From assembly GCA_035772405.1 (NCBI GenBank), contig JAYKKM010000159.1, positions 1,184,501 to 1,248,500 of the forward strand: a DNA stretch of 64,000 bases. Reading direction: 5' to 3'. The notes beneath the pieces were generated by a model that made no database searches, was not told where the DNA came from, and saw only the letters and a program-made list of their open reading frames with translations. Both the position numbers and the translations under genes were made by a program. Position 1 is the stretch's first letter, and every line of letters begins with the position of its first letter. Positions 1 through 11,298 of the stretch are shown here, in pieces. The stretch is from Chrysogorgia sp. JL179-B06. Taxonomy: Eukaryota; Cnidaria; Anthozoa; Scleralcyonacea; Chrysogorgiidae.

Positions 1-58
1 ATCTTGTACTTATGTCGCTCGTGCATTGAACTAAGGCTTTAAATCCTTAAAAGAATAA

Positions 59-1270
59 ATGCATGCAAACATTCACGGAATTAATATTAAATATGTATTT
101 TACTCCCTAGGGAAATATTTATCTTTGAAAGGACGTAATATTTTTGAAGCCTATCCTAATATTTTTACAAGCAAAAACAACACTGGTTCCAGATTGACCA
201 CAAGACGACCTAAAGAGGCTCCGAATTTTGATGTGCAATACACGAAGATATGTCATGGAAACTGGCAAAATAATTATAGTAAACTTCATAGCAAAGCATT
301 GGAAAAATCAAATAAATATTTCGTTTTTAGATGCTCTGGTGCCGGTTGGGGAAACCGTGTGCGAGCTTTACTAAGCTCGTTTCATTTGGCAATGATAGCC
401 AAAAGAGCGTTTATAATAGATTGTATTAAACCTAGCCCTCTAGAAAAGTATCTCGAGCCTAATTTTATCAAATGGAACTACAAGATAAACATGAAAGGAT
501 TAACAGTGAGGTTTAAAAAGCCTCGTCAAGAATCATACGGTGCAGGATTCAAAGACACAGATTTTGAAAATTATTTAAACTACTCCGTAGAAGGTATCCA
601 TGAGTACCACGATCAGTTTTACACTATCTTAAAGGAGAATCCTAAGTATGACTTACCATCATGGCCAAACGATTTTTTGCTTTTGGGATGTAGTTTTTAT
701 TTTCTATTCAAAAAGTCGCAATACTTCGAAAAACGTCTTGAAGAGGCGAGAGTATATTTGGGATTTCATGAAAATATTGTTCTAGGGATACACCTAAGAC
801 GAGGGGATGTATCATTCAAACATAATCAACAGGATATACGAATTTCCAAAATTGAAGATACCGATGATTATTTTGCATGTGCGGATATAATAGAGAAGCG
901 TATTCAAGAAATATATAATACAACAAAAATTATTTGGTTCCTTGCCACAGATTCAGTGGAAATTAAGAAATATGCAAAGGGTAAATATCCGAAGAAAGTT
1001 AGGCAGTTGTATGGACCTATTGAGCATGTTGGACATCCCAGAGAAGGGAATGAGGACGCTGGTCATTTGTCGTTGTTTTTGGATTATTTTCTACTTCAAC
1101 AATCAGACTTTCGTCTCTTCGCATTTGGTACAACTCTGCCATTTGCTATTTCAATCATAACCCTTGGAAATGAAAACGAAGTAACAATAACCTCAAGGAA
1201 AAATCCTAAACCGTCATGTAAACTACCACCGTCGTTAAGAGCTCAAAGAAAGCTTAAAGAGCCTGTGTAA
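59..1270 (+). CDS. Fucosyltransferase-like glycosyltransferase, probably a terminal exon
   Basis: A 403-codon uninterrupted frame. Two landmarks fit the GT-B fucosyltransferase superfamily (FUT8/NodZ/POFUT-like). One is a glycine-rich N-terminal segment, CSGAGWGNRVRALLS at about residues 92-106. The other is the donor-binding motif HLRRGD at 245-250. A C-terminal segment with FGTTLPFA follows, like the usual FG-S-F end of the fold. Such enzymes move fucose from GDP-fucose to glycans in the Golgi. No signal anchor is visible in the first 60 residues. An in-frame TAA lies directly before the first ATG, and a good 3' splice site (pyrimidine-rich, ending CCCTAG at 110) keeps the frame, so this is probably the last coding exon and a membrane-anchor exon lies upstream of the window. 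The acceptor sugar cannot be told. The (TA)n tract begins about 90 bases after the stop. Confidence 0.7.
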   Translation: MHANIHGINIKYVFYSLGKYLSLKGRNIFEAYPNIFTSKNNTGSRLTTRRPKEAPNFDVQYTKICHGNWQNNYSKLHSKALEKSNKYFVFRCSGAGWGNRVRALLSSFHLAMIAKRAFIIDCIKPSPLEKYLEPNFIKWNYKINMKGLTVRFKKPRQESYGAGFKDTDFENYLNYSVEGIHEYHDQFYTILKENPKYDLPSWPNDFLLLGCSFYFLFKKSQYFEKRLEEARVYLGFHENIVLGIHLRRGDVSFKHNQQDIRISKIEDTDDYFACADIIEKRIQEIYNTTKIIWFLATDSVEIKKYAKGKYPKKVRQLYGPIEHVGHPREGNEDAGHLSLFLDYFLLQQSDFRLFAFGTTLPFAISIITLGNENEVTITSRKNPKPSCKLPPSLRAQRKLKEPV

Positions 1271-1360
1271 TGTTTGGGATTTGTATAAATATATAATCTT
1301 TGATATAAAATTTTTTTTTATTTCATCTGCTTGTCTTTTTTCTCCTACTAAAGTTGGTTT

Positions 1361-1775
<415 letters not shown>

Positions 1776-1796
1776 ATATATATATATACGGAAGTA

Positions 1797-1869
1797 TACA
1801 AATGTGCCCTACCGGCTATCACCATATGGCTTTATGGTAACTGTGGACTTGGGACCCACTATGTACGGC
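1797..1869 (+). repeat. Diverged fragment of the 223-bp repeat family seen at 49231-49897
   Basis: Shares blocks such as AATGTGCCCT, GGCTTTATGG and ACTTGGGAC in the same order as the units near 49.3 kb. It lies between two TA runs (1780s and 1870-1893). Confidence 0.6.
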
Positions 1870-1977
1870 TATATATATATATATATATATATAATAGTAA
1901 ATAGATCAGGGCAAATTGTCTTTGTGTTTCACTGTTGAATCACTGTATAGTGATTGGTTTGTCATCACTTTTTGTGA

Positions 1978-2066
1978 TCCCCTCGCAAGCGAGGTCGCGA
2001 AGCGACCGAGCGAAGCGATGGTGATAATCTCGACGTGGCAGGGATCGATTTCTCACGAAAAGTTCG
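1978..2066 (+). repeat. Dispersed repeat with CCCCTCGC start, abutting (TA)n
   Basis: The end of this segment (GATAATCTCGACGTGGCAGG and onward to AAGTTCGTATA) recurs at 49162-49210 in the same orientation and at 47984-48018 inverted, each time next to a TA run. The 1978-2015 part is a GC-rich set of short inverted repeats. Function unknown. It is followed by a (TA)n tract at 2067-2157. Confidence 0.6.
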
Positions 2067-2067
2067 T

Positions 2068-2157
<90 letters not shown>
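2067..2157. repeat. (TA)n microsatellite
   Basis: TA dinucleotide run with one AA interruption near 2081. Confidence 0.95.
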
Positions 2158-2161
<4 letters not shown>

Positions 2162-2242
2162 TAAGTGAAAAAGCTGTCGCTACTCGAGTTTCACGCTTAT
2201 ACGCGATCGTCAGGCAACTGACAGACTCGATCTAGTTAAACT

Positions 2243-3672
2243 CTATTTACATGATGAAACGAGGTGTCGTGTTACGTGTCTGCATTTACCAAAAAGTTCA
2301 GAGCGTCTGTTCAGTAGTTCGTGTTTCCGGTCCTTCAGTAGGATTAGTTTTTCTTCCAAGCACAAGTTACACCTTCGTGATCCGATTTTGTAGGCGGGAA
2401 TTTTCTTTCTTAGCGACCAATTTATCTTGAACGTGCGCTTAGAATCACTCAATTTCCAAATGTACTTTGACAGTTCCGTTTCATCGGCGTATTTTCTGTG
2501 TGAAAACGACTTTGTGTTGTTTCGGTATCTGTTCTTGACCGCCCGTTACGCCTACGTACGATTTCGTCTTGTTGTTGTCAACTGTGGTAACATCAGCTTG
2601 GTAGACCACGCTTTCTGACAGGCATTTATTCTCGATTGGGCATTCCTTTGGTCGTCTGCAGTTGCATTCGTTTGTGTTTTGAGTGTTCGTTTGTTGTTTA
2701 GTGTGTTGGTTGAGTATTTTGTTGTTATGTTGGGAAATAAAAGATTTCATGTTAGGTAGGCAGCTGTAACTGACTCGCACAGTATGTCGGTTGAATATGC
2801 TATATAGTTTGTTGGAAGGGGGGAAATGTTTGTCAAGTAGTGATAGAAAGTCTCGCCCTATGTTCGTTTGAACGTTCTTACTAAAAGGTGGGTTATACCA
2901 AATAGCGTTGCGTTGTCTGTTCCGTTTTCGTTGTTGATTATAGTTAGGGTAGTCGTTTCCGTTCTGCGCGGGTGGTTCGTATGTGAGGTTTGTATCAAAA
3001 TTGCTGTGTTTTAAGGCGTCGTTGTAGAGCGGTGCGGCAGCGTCGAATGTTCGTTTGTCGCATGAGAGTTTGTTGATGCGTTTGTTGATTGATAATGGTA
3101 GTTGGCGTAGTATGGAGGGGGGGGGGGGTGGGGGGGGGGGGGGGGGGGTGGTTAGATAGTCGGTTAACGTAAAGTGGTTCGTCGTTAGGTTTTCTGAATG
3201 GTTTGTACGTACCGTCAGTTAGGTCAAACGTTATGTCAAGGAAATTCACGCGTTTCAGGTTAGCATCGGCCGTGATTTTTAGGCCGAAATTTGCGAAGAT
3301 TTGGATCAGATCTTTGCGCGCCTTGTCAGCTAATCTTCCGGAGGTGGTGGTGATAGCTGCTAGGCCGTCGTCTCGGTATAATCCAATTTGGTTTCCAAAT
3401 CGGTTTTCGAGCGTGCTGAGGAAAAATAGGCCAACTAGTTCACATATTTCGGCGCCGTCATAGCTGCCCATGGTTACGTCAAAAAAGTTGAGCGAGTTTT
3501 GTTTTGTCCATGCTTTGCCGTTGTTAAAAAGGAGGGATTTTCTTGCATGTTTGATGATTTTGATGTCGTTTTCGGAAATGGTGGTGAATTGCTTAGACCA
3601 ATTGATGGCGTCAACTAGTAATTGCTCGGAAATGGATGGATAAAAATTTACGATGTCGAACGATACGATAGA
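2243..3672 (-). pseudogene. 5'-truncated Penelope-like retroelement, RT plus GIY-YIG-type C-terminus
   Basis: Read on the minus strand, frames follow one another in the order of a PLE polyprotein. RT motif A-like [11 protein letters not shown] lies near 3640-3670. MGSYDGAEICELVG is near 3430-3471 and the catalytic GLYRDDGLA near 3370. A cysteine-rich linker (CNCRRPKECP) lies near 2650. A YVGVT remnant of the GIY-YIG nuclease is near 2545, and the terminal cysteine motif CNLCLEEK with LLNRRSEL is near 2300-2370. The frames are broken, including at a G-rich tract (3118-3150) that reads as polyproline. The copy ends at a TA-rich tract at about 3673, so the 5' half is missing. It belongs to a different PLE lineage (RDD active site) from the copies at 17-21 kb and 58-60 kb (IDD). 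Confidence 0.75.
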
Positions 3673-3734
3673 TAAATAGTATATATAATATAATTTTCAT
3701 AATATATATATAGTATATATAATATAATATAATA

Positions 3735-4237
<503 letters not shown>

Positions 4238-4242
4238 CACAG

Positions 4243-4640
4243 TAATTTTAGTAGAGCCATTTTAGCCCCAAAAATGGGGCCAAAATTTTGACCCTGAGGT
4301 GGCCCCCATATTAATAGGGCCATTTTGGCCCCTCTTTCACTAGGGCTAATTTTGGTCCTTACTTTGGGGCTGTTTTGGTCCTTTTTGTAGGGCTGTTTTG
4401 ACCCAAGATGGCGCTATTTGTATAGGGCTGTTTTGGCTCCCTTGCACTAGGGCCAATTTTGCCCTTATTTTGGGGCTGTTTTGGTCCTTTTTGTATGGCT
4501 GTTTTTACCCAAGATGGCACCATTTATATAGGGCTGTTTTGGCCCCCTTGCACAAGGGCCAATTGTGGCTCTTATTTTGGGCTGTTTTGGCACCCATAAA
4601 ATGGCATTATATTTTACCCTTTTAGGAATAGTTTTAGTCA
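4243..4640. repeat. Left subterminal repeat block of element A
   Basis: Many variants of GGGCTGTTTTGG and GGCCATTTTGGCCCC, spaced roughly 20-60 bp in both orientations. In CACTA-type transposons such blocks bind the transposase; that role here is inferred. Confidence 0.7.
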
Positions 4641-5231
4641 TCAGGATCTGTTTTACAGGGCCATCTTAAAAACAGTGATAATTTATGCTAGAGGGCTGTC
4701 CTATAATTGAGGGGCTGTCTTAGCAGGCTATGCTATGACCCACAATGTATCATTAGAGAGCTTTTTGTTTACCTGAGCCTCCCCAAAAAACTGATCCTTG
4801 TACAATAATTAGCAGAACGAGTAACAAATATATTGTATTTCAAATCACAACAACTGTTTTACATAAAAACTTTACAGCTCTGAAAAAAACAGGATTTTTT
4901 CTGGCACAACTTTTAACCTATTTTACAGTATATACAAGTAATTAATATATTTATTACTGTATATACATGACAAAATTATTGCATTCTAATTGGTGGAGAG
5001 GAGTGCAATTATTTGGTTAATTGCATGAAAAGAGATAAGACACTGGGAACAAGTTTGAGAATAAAATTCAAAATGGTGACTGTGGTTATTATATACTGGA
5101 AAGTTTTCCAGTTTCCACTACTCCACTACTTGTCATACACAAATATATAACTCAAGTCGCAAAACATGGTGATTTTTAAGTCATGTCATGTATATAATAA
5201 ACAAGTAATCATATAATTTTGCTCGTGAAAT

Positions 5232-5343
5232 TAAGAATTTACACTATGCATGATATTTGAAAATTGTGCCAAATAGCATTTCCTGTCAGCTCATGCAATT
5301 TTGGCACAATTTTCAAATATCACTTGTGGAGTAAATCCTTAAT
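5232..5343. repeat. Foldback repeat (hairpin)
   Basis: TGATATTTGAAAATTGTGCC near 5250 is matched inverted by GGCACAATTTTCAAATATCA near 5303, with further matching outward (TTAAGAATTTAC and GTAAATCCTTAA). About 40-bp arms. No coding content. Confidence 0.8.
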
Positions 5344-5345
5344 TG

Positions 5346-5990
5346 CACTTGCTATCATGATTACCTAAATTAATAATAACATAACTAATGCATTGTTATT
5401 TTATAAAAAGATTCCAACTACTTTACATTTGTAAGTACATCAATAATGGTCTTGACTGAAACAGGACATTTTTCTGGCACAATTCCCATTAACATCATGT
5501 CCAGAAAACAGCAAATGTTTTTACCTATTTTGTGTTCCACAACATTTTTTGCTAGCAACAGGATGTTCTTTAACCATTGTCCAATGACTGCTCATTCTGT
5601 AATTAAAAGCCATATATTCAGTTAGATATCAGTCTTATACAATAAAAGGTAACAAACAGAACCTGGAAAGAAGCATTTATAGGTGCTAGTCATTTTAAAA
5701 ATGCACAACATTGATAGTGACACGAGGCCAAGTTGATCAAGTAGAAGTCATCTACCCAATTTGTCCCAGGAAATATTGAAGAACTCTGCCTCAGTCTCTA
5801 CCAATACTGCGTGTTTTGAATAACTTGCCTCCTGTAATTAATCCCCTTATAGTAGTGATTCCTCTGAGAACTCATAGGGATATTAAATTAGTGCCAGTAC
5901 ATATTGTTACAGTACCGGTAATACTAGTGATTAAGAACTCAATGGGAACCTTATCATTATGTATCTTACTGTAGGTAGCAGTATACATAT
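5346..5990. other. Unassigned non-coding interior of element A
   Basis: No recognisable protein. One minus-strand interval (about 5540-5615) is bounded by an acceptor-like and a donor-like site, but no supported reading frame joins it to a neighbour. Confidence 0.4.
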
Positions 5991-5992
5991 AT

Positions 5993-6122
5993 AAAGTAAA
6001 TGGTTTGAACCTAGGAGTATCATAAGATGTGTGAAGTTGATTGTCCAGGTTGTTGTGGTCTTGAGAAAGACTGTTGTTGGTGACTGACGTTTCGACGGCC
6101 TCAGCGGCGGTCATCTTCATAT
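5993..6122 (-). repeat. PLE-terminus-like fragment, same family as 32985-33176
   Basis: The minus strand contains GTCGAAACGTCAGTCACCAA followed by sequence that recurs at 33074-33176, including the ending TTTGAACC region. GAAACGTC after a GC-rich stem is the conserved motif of PLE hammerhead-like termini, but the CTGANGA part is not intact here. Confidence 0.6.
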
Positions 6123-6304
6123 TCACACACATACACTAACCTATACAAACATACTGTATACTATATCCATGGTTGAATTAACAGAGTGCTATATGCATAT
6201 AGCACATTGGTTAGGTGCAAAAACTTGACAGTATGAAATCTCTCTCTCTAAATTACAGTGGGAAATTGCATATCATTTCCCCAAACTAATTAACCAAACA
6301 CTGT

Positions 6305-6380
6305 ATGATAAATTGAAGTGCACGACCGGCAAAATACACCAGCGCACTAACCAACTGAACTATGGTAGCTTGGCAACATA
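6305..6380 (-). repeat. tRNA-derived SINE-like fragment
   Basis: On the minus strand TAGTTCAGTTGGTTAGTGCG matches a pol III A box within a tRNA D arm. The rest is too diverged to name the tRNA. Confidence 0.5.
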
Positions 6381-7157
6381 TTCATTATATACAATGGTGT
6401 GAAGTGAATGGGTTTATTACCGAGAATATTTGGCATTTATTCCCAATGGATAGTGTATTGAAAGGAAAATTTTGAGTGTGAACATAAATTAATTTTATAA
6501 ATAGATAGATAGAGTAAATATTTATTCAGCATAAAACACTTCAGAATTTACAATATTCTGTTGCAATTAATTGTTCAGGATAAAACGCTTCAGAATTTAT
6601 AATATTCTGTTGTCAATTTCTATCAATATTCGAAGTGGAAAATAATATGCTGTAATTACAGTATACAGTATTATTAGTATAAATATAATATAAATTTTGA
6701 TTATATAATAGAAATTTTATAATATTAATATAATATAATACCATGATGACCTCGGGTTCTTTTGTTCTCGCCGGGTGGTTTAATCACGATATTCCCGGCT
6801 TTAGCGGGGAGATCTCTAAATCTCCCGGCAAAGCTGGGCAGATTTCTAATTTCTCCCTGATTAAAATTCATGAGCCAAAATTCAAAGACACGACAAAGAG
6901 TTTTGTTAATACGTTTTACACAACAAACAAAATAATTACACTACAATGTTAATGACAGTAAGATAAAGTGTTAATTACTCGACTTATTAATATTCACTTT
7001 TCACTAAACATTTCACACAATTATATTAATTTCCTACAATGGAAAATTGTTGAATACATCACTGATCATGCATTGTATTACACAATACTCCTACTATCAA
7101 TTAGTTTTGTACAATGAAAACACTAGTTTCACCTCGGTCATCATGGTATTACAAACT
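6381..7157. other. Non-coding, AT-rich with a short GC-rich inverted segment
   Basis: Contains CCCGGCTTTAGCGGGGAG and a near-complement close by (6797-6838), plus a tandem-like pair around 6535-6610 (AGAATTTACAATATTCTG and a variant). No gene seen. Confidence 0.5.
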
Positions 7158-7334
7158 AATACAATGGTTTTTAAGAATATAGTGATCAAATCTCCCGCAA
7201 ACCGCGGAATGTTTGTGAAAGTCCCTCGGGACGCCTTCGGGCTTCGCCCTCATGCTTTCCCTCGGGACTTTCACAAACATTCCTCGGTTTGCGGGAGATT
7301 TAATCACTATATTCTTAAAAACCATTGTATTACT
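7158..7334. mobile_element. MITE-like foldback element, ~70-bp arms
   Basis: AATACAATGGTTTTTAAGAA at the left is matched by TTCTTAAAAACCATTGTATT at the right. The match continues through AATCTCCCGCAAACC to GTGAAAGTCCC. The loop is GC-rich (about 7227-7256). No coding capacity. Confidence 0.85.
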
Positions 7335-7564
7335 TATAATAAATTTTGATGGGCTTGATTTCCAGACAGAAGCCCGAGAAGGTCTTATAGTTGCAGGGTT
7401 CCAGTCAGTTTACAGTATCACACTGACAATTTTAATTTGACTATAACTTTAATATGCAGTCCAATTAATGAGTGTAAATGCCAAATATTCTCAGTAAAAT
7501 ATCCATTCATTTCATCAGCATTAGCACCATCATAAAATACTGAACTTGTTGCCAAGTTCCTGTC

Positions 7565-7690
7565 AAGGCCGACAAGGGCCTCCATAGTTTAGTCAGTTAG
7601 GCTGTTAGCCTGTTAGGGGGCACTGACCAGTTCATAATTTCCCAGGGTTGTGGCTTTGATTTCCAGCCAGAAGGCCTTGAAGTTGGATTT
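7565..7690 (+). repeat. tRNA-like SINE fragment
   Basis: GGCCTCCATAGTTTAGTCAG resembles a diverged acceptor stem and A box. GGCTTTGATTTCCAGCCAGA then AGGCC resembles the T arm and acceptor 3' side of the tRNA-Ala-like family at 46 kb. Both boxes are weak. Confidence 0.5.
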
Positions 7691-7944
7691 TTCACAACCC
7701 ATCTTAGTTCAGTGTTAACATTATAATAATCAAGTGCCAACCAGATACCATTTTCTCTTCAAGATCATATAAACAGTTCTATATTGGTGCACTTTCCTTC
7801 AGGGTTTTAACTGACTCATAAGATCTTTGTCAGCAAAAAAGCTGTTTTACTTATAAAGGTCTTATGAGCACCTGGCGAAAGCGGATCAATATAAATATTT
7901 CATCCTGTGCTTCATTAAAATAACAACAGCGACTCACTTGACGA

Positions 7945-8125
7945 ATATACACCTCTTTCATAATGGCGCCCAAATTAAATATTCTTTTATATTCATTTAA
8001 ATTAGCCTTTCTGACCTCGTTCGTGTGTTGTAATTCCAAAGAATCGTCGCTTTGTAACGAGGCCAGAAAGGCTAATTTGCATGCATACAAAAGAATATTT
8101 AAATTGGCCACCATTATGAAAGCGG
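7945..8125. repeat. Foldback repeat, ~75-bp arms
   Basis: Arms run from CTCTTTCATAATGGCGCCCA on the left to CCACCATTATGAAAGCGG on the right. They share AATTAGCCTTTCTGACCTCG and its inverted match CGAGGCCAGAAAGGCTAAT around a ~35-bp loop. Confidence 0.85.
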
Positions 8126-8220
8126 TCTATACAATGGCGCCCATGCATGAGATACATTATTAAACACTAAGAGAGCATTAGATTATCGCCAAAGTCATGA
8201 ATAATTTATATGCAACTCAC

Positions 8221-8373
8221 CAGTGATAGCAATGACGCGTCCCAAATACGCTTTCCAGCCAGCTTTAGGCGATTTTGACACCTGGTTTGCCAAATAACAG
8301 TCAGTCAACACAATGCCTTCTTTCTTCGAATTAACGAGAATCTCTTATCCCGAACGAAATCTTCAGTGAGCAT
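8221..8373 (-). pseudogene. Exon-like fragment: ATG exon with 5' splice donor, one frame break
   Basis: On the minus strand an ATG at 8373 opens MLTEDFVRDKRFSLIRRKK. The frame then closes, but a shifted frame continues as EGIVLTDCYLANQVSKSPKA and on to VIAITG, ending at a consensus donor (GTGAGT) just below 8221. Composition is protein-like and unlike the AT-rich surroundings. I do not recognise the protein. It looks like the first exon of a host gene carried by element A, damaged by one indel. Confidence 0.45.
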
Positions 8374-9493
8374 AGTCGTCTCGTTGATATAAATCCAGTA
8401 GATAAACACGTATTACATCTCGCTTCTAGATATGTTTCATACGTCAAATAAAGTTTTAAAGTTGTATAATATAAAAGCTTCTCTTCGAACGCAGATTAGA
8501 AGATGTCAACGTGAACGTCCCTTGCGAAAATTGCGCCATAACATCACGTGTCACTCCGATCACGTGCTATGTTAGGGAATAAAGTACCGGTCGGTATTTT
8601 GATACCATTTTCCAAAATGCGAGAGGATTTCAGTATTATTAACTCTTTCCCTACGGGCGCAGTTCAAATGGGTCGTTGATGATCCGCAAAGTCGTCAATC
8701 GAAAAACACGGCACACGGTAACGCAAGATTAAAAATTGAAATTCGACAAGCGCCAGGAACATGAAATCCACGCACACGCCAAGTTTGATTTGATTTCATA
8801 AACAACTCTGCGATTGGTGGCATTTTGAGTTTTCAAGATGCTACGCGGGCGTGCAAGATGGCCTTTTCTATCAAAATGTAAATTTTTCAGGTTTATGATA
8901 ATTAATGCTAATTTATATTAACATAATGTGTTTTGTTCGGGAAATTTAAAAGAACAAGTAAAAGACGGTTTATTGGGCTTCCAGAAAATGTATAGCTTTC
9001 GCAACAGTTATGGTTATTTCAAGAGATATCAATAGAACAACGTGGTCGTTCAATTTTTGATGTTTTTCAGCCGTAGGGAAAGAGTTAATAAGCAATAATA
9101 GGTAAATTGAAAATAATCGAAGAAAAAGCGTGAAAGGAAAAGCAGTTTATTATCTGTTGAATTGAAAATAATCAAAGTAAATACAGTTTAACAAAGCAAA
9201 AAAATGGTCAGTGACAAAAAATGAACCCCCTTCTCTGCTCCCCCCTACCCCCCTCAATGAGAGGAATTATGTAAGGGTTACCCGAAGCAGAGTCTCTGCA
9301 GAGATCCCACCCGCACCGGTCCACCCGCACGGGAGCTCATACTTTTAAATATATACGCAAGCTATCTATACACTACAAAGACAATACGTTCTATGCATGT
9401 GGGTCAAAAAGGTCAAAATTCACCGTGTTTAGAAATGTAGGAAATAATTCACCAAATTTGTTAAAAATTTGATATGTGTGTTGTTTAGCCGAC
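8374..9493. other. Unassigned sequence upstream of the 8.2-kb exon
   Basis: Higher GC than its surroundings and including a CACGTG box (8561-8566). It may hold the captured promoter of the exon-like fragment; this is speculative. No frame of interest. Confidence 0.35.
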
Positions 9494-9601
9494 TTATAAC
9501 GATGATGAAAAATTCAGGCGAAAATATAAAATTGATCGATGCGAGAATTATAACGATGATGAAAAATTCAGGCGAAAATATAAAATTGATCGATGCGAGA
9601 A
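9494..9601 (+). repeat. Exact tandem duplication, 54-bp unit
   Basis: TTATAACGATGATGAAAAAT and the following bases are repeated at 9494 and 9548. Confidence 0.9.
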
Positions 9602-9841
9602 AATATCGACCATTGTATATTAATGGTAGTTTATTTCATTATTGAACGTGATTGTGTAGTTATCAAAAAAACGCCAAGCTACAATATGCATGCCCTACGT
9701 TGGAAGTGAAATTTAATCGAATTCAATAAATTCCGTTGGTTGCGTATGTCGGGTAGGACGATTTACCCGGTTCATTCGGCATATTTGTTCCCAGACCCCT
9801 TTAGTAGCGGATGGTATAAGATACAAATATCTAATAGACCA

Positions 9842-9990
9842 GTATTTATTTATTTATTTTATTTACAAGATTTGCCAGACAATAAAGACATACAAGACGA
9901 AAAAGCTATAGTGATAACAATTGACAAATAAATATACAGCCGGAGACTTGACCCCTGACCAAAACAGCCCATGTTCGAAAAATCCAAAAT
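9842..9990 (-). repeat. Possible LINE 3' tail fragment
   Basis: A TATTTATTTATTTTATTTAC block is followed by sequence reading, on the minus strand, into an (AAATA)n-type tail. No coding part remains. Weak call. Confidence 0.3.
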
Positions 9991-10064
9991 ATCTTTCCGG
10001 CACAGTACTGTATGCCATGAGATACTTAGAACTGTTCGCCTTGTCGGTACAGCTCATGTGTGTT

Positions 10065-10535
10065 TGTTCTGTTTTGGCCCCAATAGGGGCATTTTTGCCC
10101 CAATAGGGGCCAAAACAGCCCAGGTTTCAAAAATCCAAAATGGCTCGAAAAGTAGGGGGCCGATATAGCCCTTGAGGTACTGAAACAGCCCTTGAAATTT
10201 TTTTTGGCCCCTGCTTGGGGCTTTTTGAAAAAGCCAAAATGAGCCAAAATGTTTTGCCAGCACGCTGCAGTAATGTGCGACATAAGGTGTACAGCAAAGA
10301 ACTGTGTGTGCGCCTTGTTAGTAAAACCCATGCTTGTTCTGTTTTGGCCCTAATAGGGTCCAAAATAGCCCATGTTTCAGAAATCCAAAATGGCTCTGGG
10401 GGGCCAAAACGCTTCCTACTTGGCCAAAACAGCCCTTAAAATAGGGGCTGATGTAGCTCCTGAGGTACTGAAACAGCCCTTGTTTCTAAAAGCCAAAATG
10501 GCTCCTGAGGGCCAAATTGGCTCTGTTAAATTTAC
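10065..10535. repeat. Right subterminal repeat block of element A
   Basis: Repeats of GGCCCCAATAGGGGC, CCAAAATGGCTC and AAACAGCCC in both orientations, mirroring the block at 4243-4640. Confidence 0.7.
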
Positions 10536-10575
10536 TGTGTGTTAATAGCAGTTATCTTCATCCTGCTCATCAGCA

Positions 10576-10619
10576 CTACACTGATGAGGCCCAAAAGGCC
10601 GAAACGGTACCGTCTGTAG
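10576..10619 (+). ncRNA. Type I hammerhead ribozyme, complete
   Basis: Stem I 10576-10580 pairs with 10615-10619; all core bases intact; predicted cleavage after GTC at 10612-10614. Confidence 0.85.
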
Positions 10620-10810
10620 TTAGATACGCTCTATGACCTTTAGGTCATATTGAGCGCTCTACAGGATGAACCATTGTCGCTTACGCATTGTGCGCACGCT
10701 CACTGCTTGCAGTTTGAGCGCTCTGGCATGGTTCTTGATGTCGCACATTTTGTGTGGCATCAAGGGTGACTGCATGTTAATAGCAGTTATCTTCATCCTG
10801 CTCATCAGCA

Positions 10811-10845
10811 CTACACTGATAAGGCCGAAACGGTACCGTCTGTAG
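10811..10845 (+). ncRNA. Hammerhead ribozyme, broken by 9-base deletion
   Basis: After CTACA the core reads CTGATAAGGCCGAAAC: the end of the first core strand and the 5' half of stem II are gone. Self-cleavage is not expected. Confidence 0.8.
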
Positions 10846-11032
10846 TTAGATACGCTCTATGACCTTTAGGTCATATTGAGCGCTCTACAGGATGAACCAT
10901 TGTCGCTTACGCATTGTGCGCACGCTCACTGCTTGCAGTTTGAGCGCTCTGGCATGGTTCTTGATGTCGCACATTTTGTGTGGCATCAAGGGTGACTGTT
11001 AATAGCAGTTATCTTCATCCTGCTCATCAGCA

Positions 11033-11067
11033 CTACACTGATGAAGCCCAAACGGTACCGTCTGTAG
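11033..11067 (+). ncRNA. Hammerhead ribozyme, broken by a different 9-base deletion
   Basis: CTGATGA is present but the 3' half of stem II and GAA of the second core strand are lost (CTGATGAAGCCCAAACGG). Not expected to cleave. Confidence 0.8.
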
Positions 11068-11254
11068 TTAGATACGCTCTATGACCTTTAGGTCATATTG
11101 AGCGCTCTACAGGATGAACCATTGTCGCTTACGCATTGTGCGCACGCTCACTGCTTGCAGTTTGAGCGCTCTGGCATGGTTCTTGATGTCGCACATTTTG
11201 TGTGGCATCAAGGGTGACTGTTAATAGCAGTTATCTTCATCCTGCTCATCAGCA

Positions 11255-11298
11255 CTACACTGATGAGGCCCAAAAGGCCGAAACGGTACCGTCTGTAG
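11255..11298 (+). ncRNA. Type I hammerhead ribozyme, complete
   Basis: Stem I 11255-11259 pairs with 11294-11298; core and stem II intact; predicted cleavage after GTC at 11291-11293. Confidence 0.85.

Larger units (their letters stand above)
4238..10539. mobile_element. Element A: CMC-like DNA transposon, 6.3 kb, non-autonomous
   Basis: The left end CACAGTAATTTTAGTAGAGC and the right end (read inward on the other strand) CACAGTAAATTTAACAGAGC are imperfect inverted repeats. A TG dinucleotide is duplicated at 4236-4237 and 10540-10541. Joining the flanks restores the hammerhead repeat exactly as it reads at 11213-11230. Both ends carry several hundred bases of degenerate repeats built on GGGGCTGTTTTGG and CCAAAATGGC. 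CAC termini, 2-bp duplication and subterminal repeat blocks fit the CACTA/Mirage group. No transposase frame was found, so it would need a partner. The interior holds several smaller foldback and tRNA-like repeats and one exon-like segment. Confidence 0.75.

Noticed and set aside
4398..4625. 75-codon Leu/Trp/Phe-rich frame in element A
   Set aside because: Comes from the GGGCTGTTTTGG repeat block.
6087..6122. Working hammerhead ribozyme in the 6.1-kb PLE-end fragment
   Set aside because: GAAAC and GTC are present but no proper CTGANGA strand and stem I could be found.
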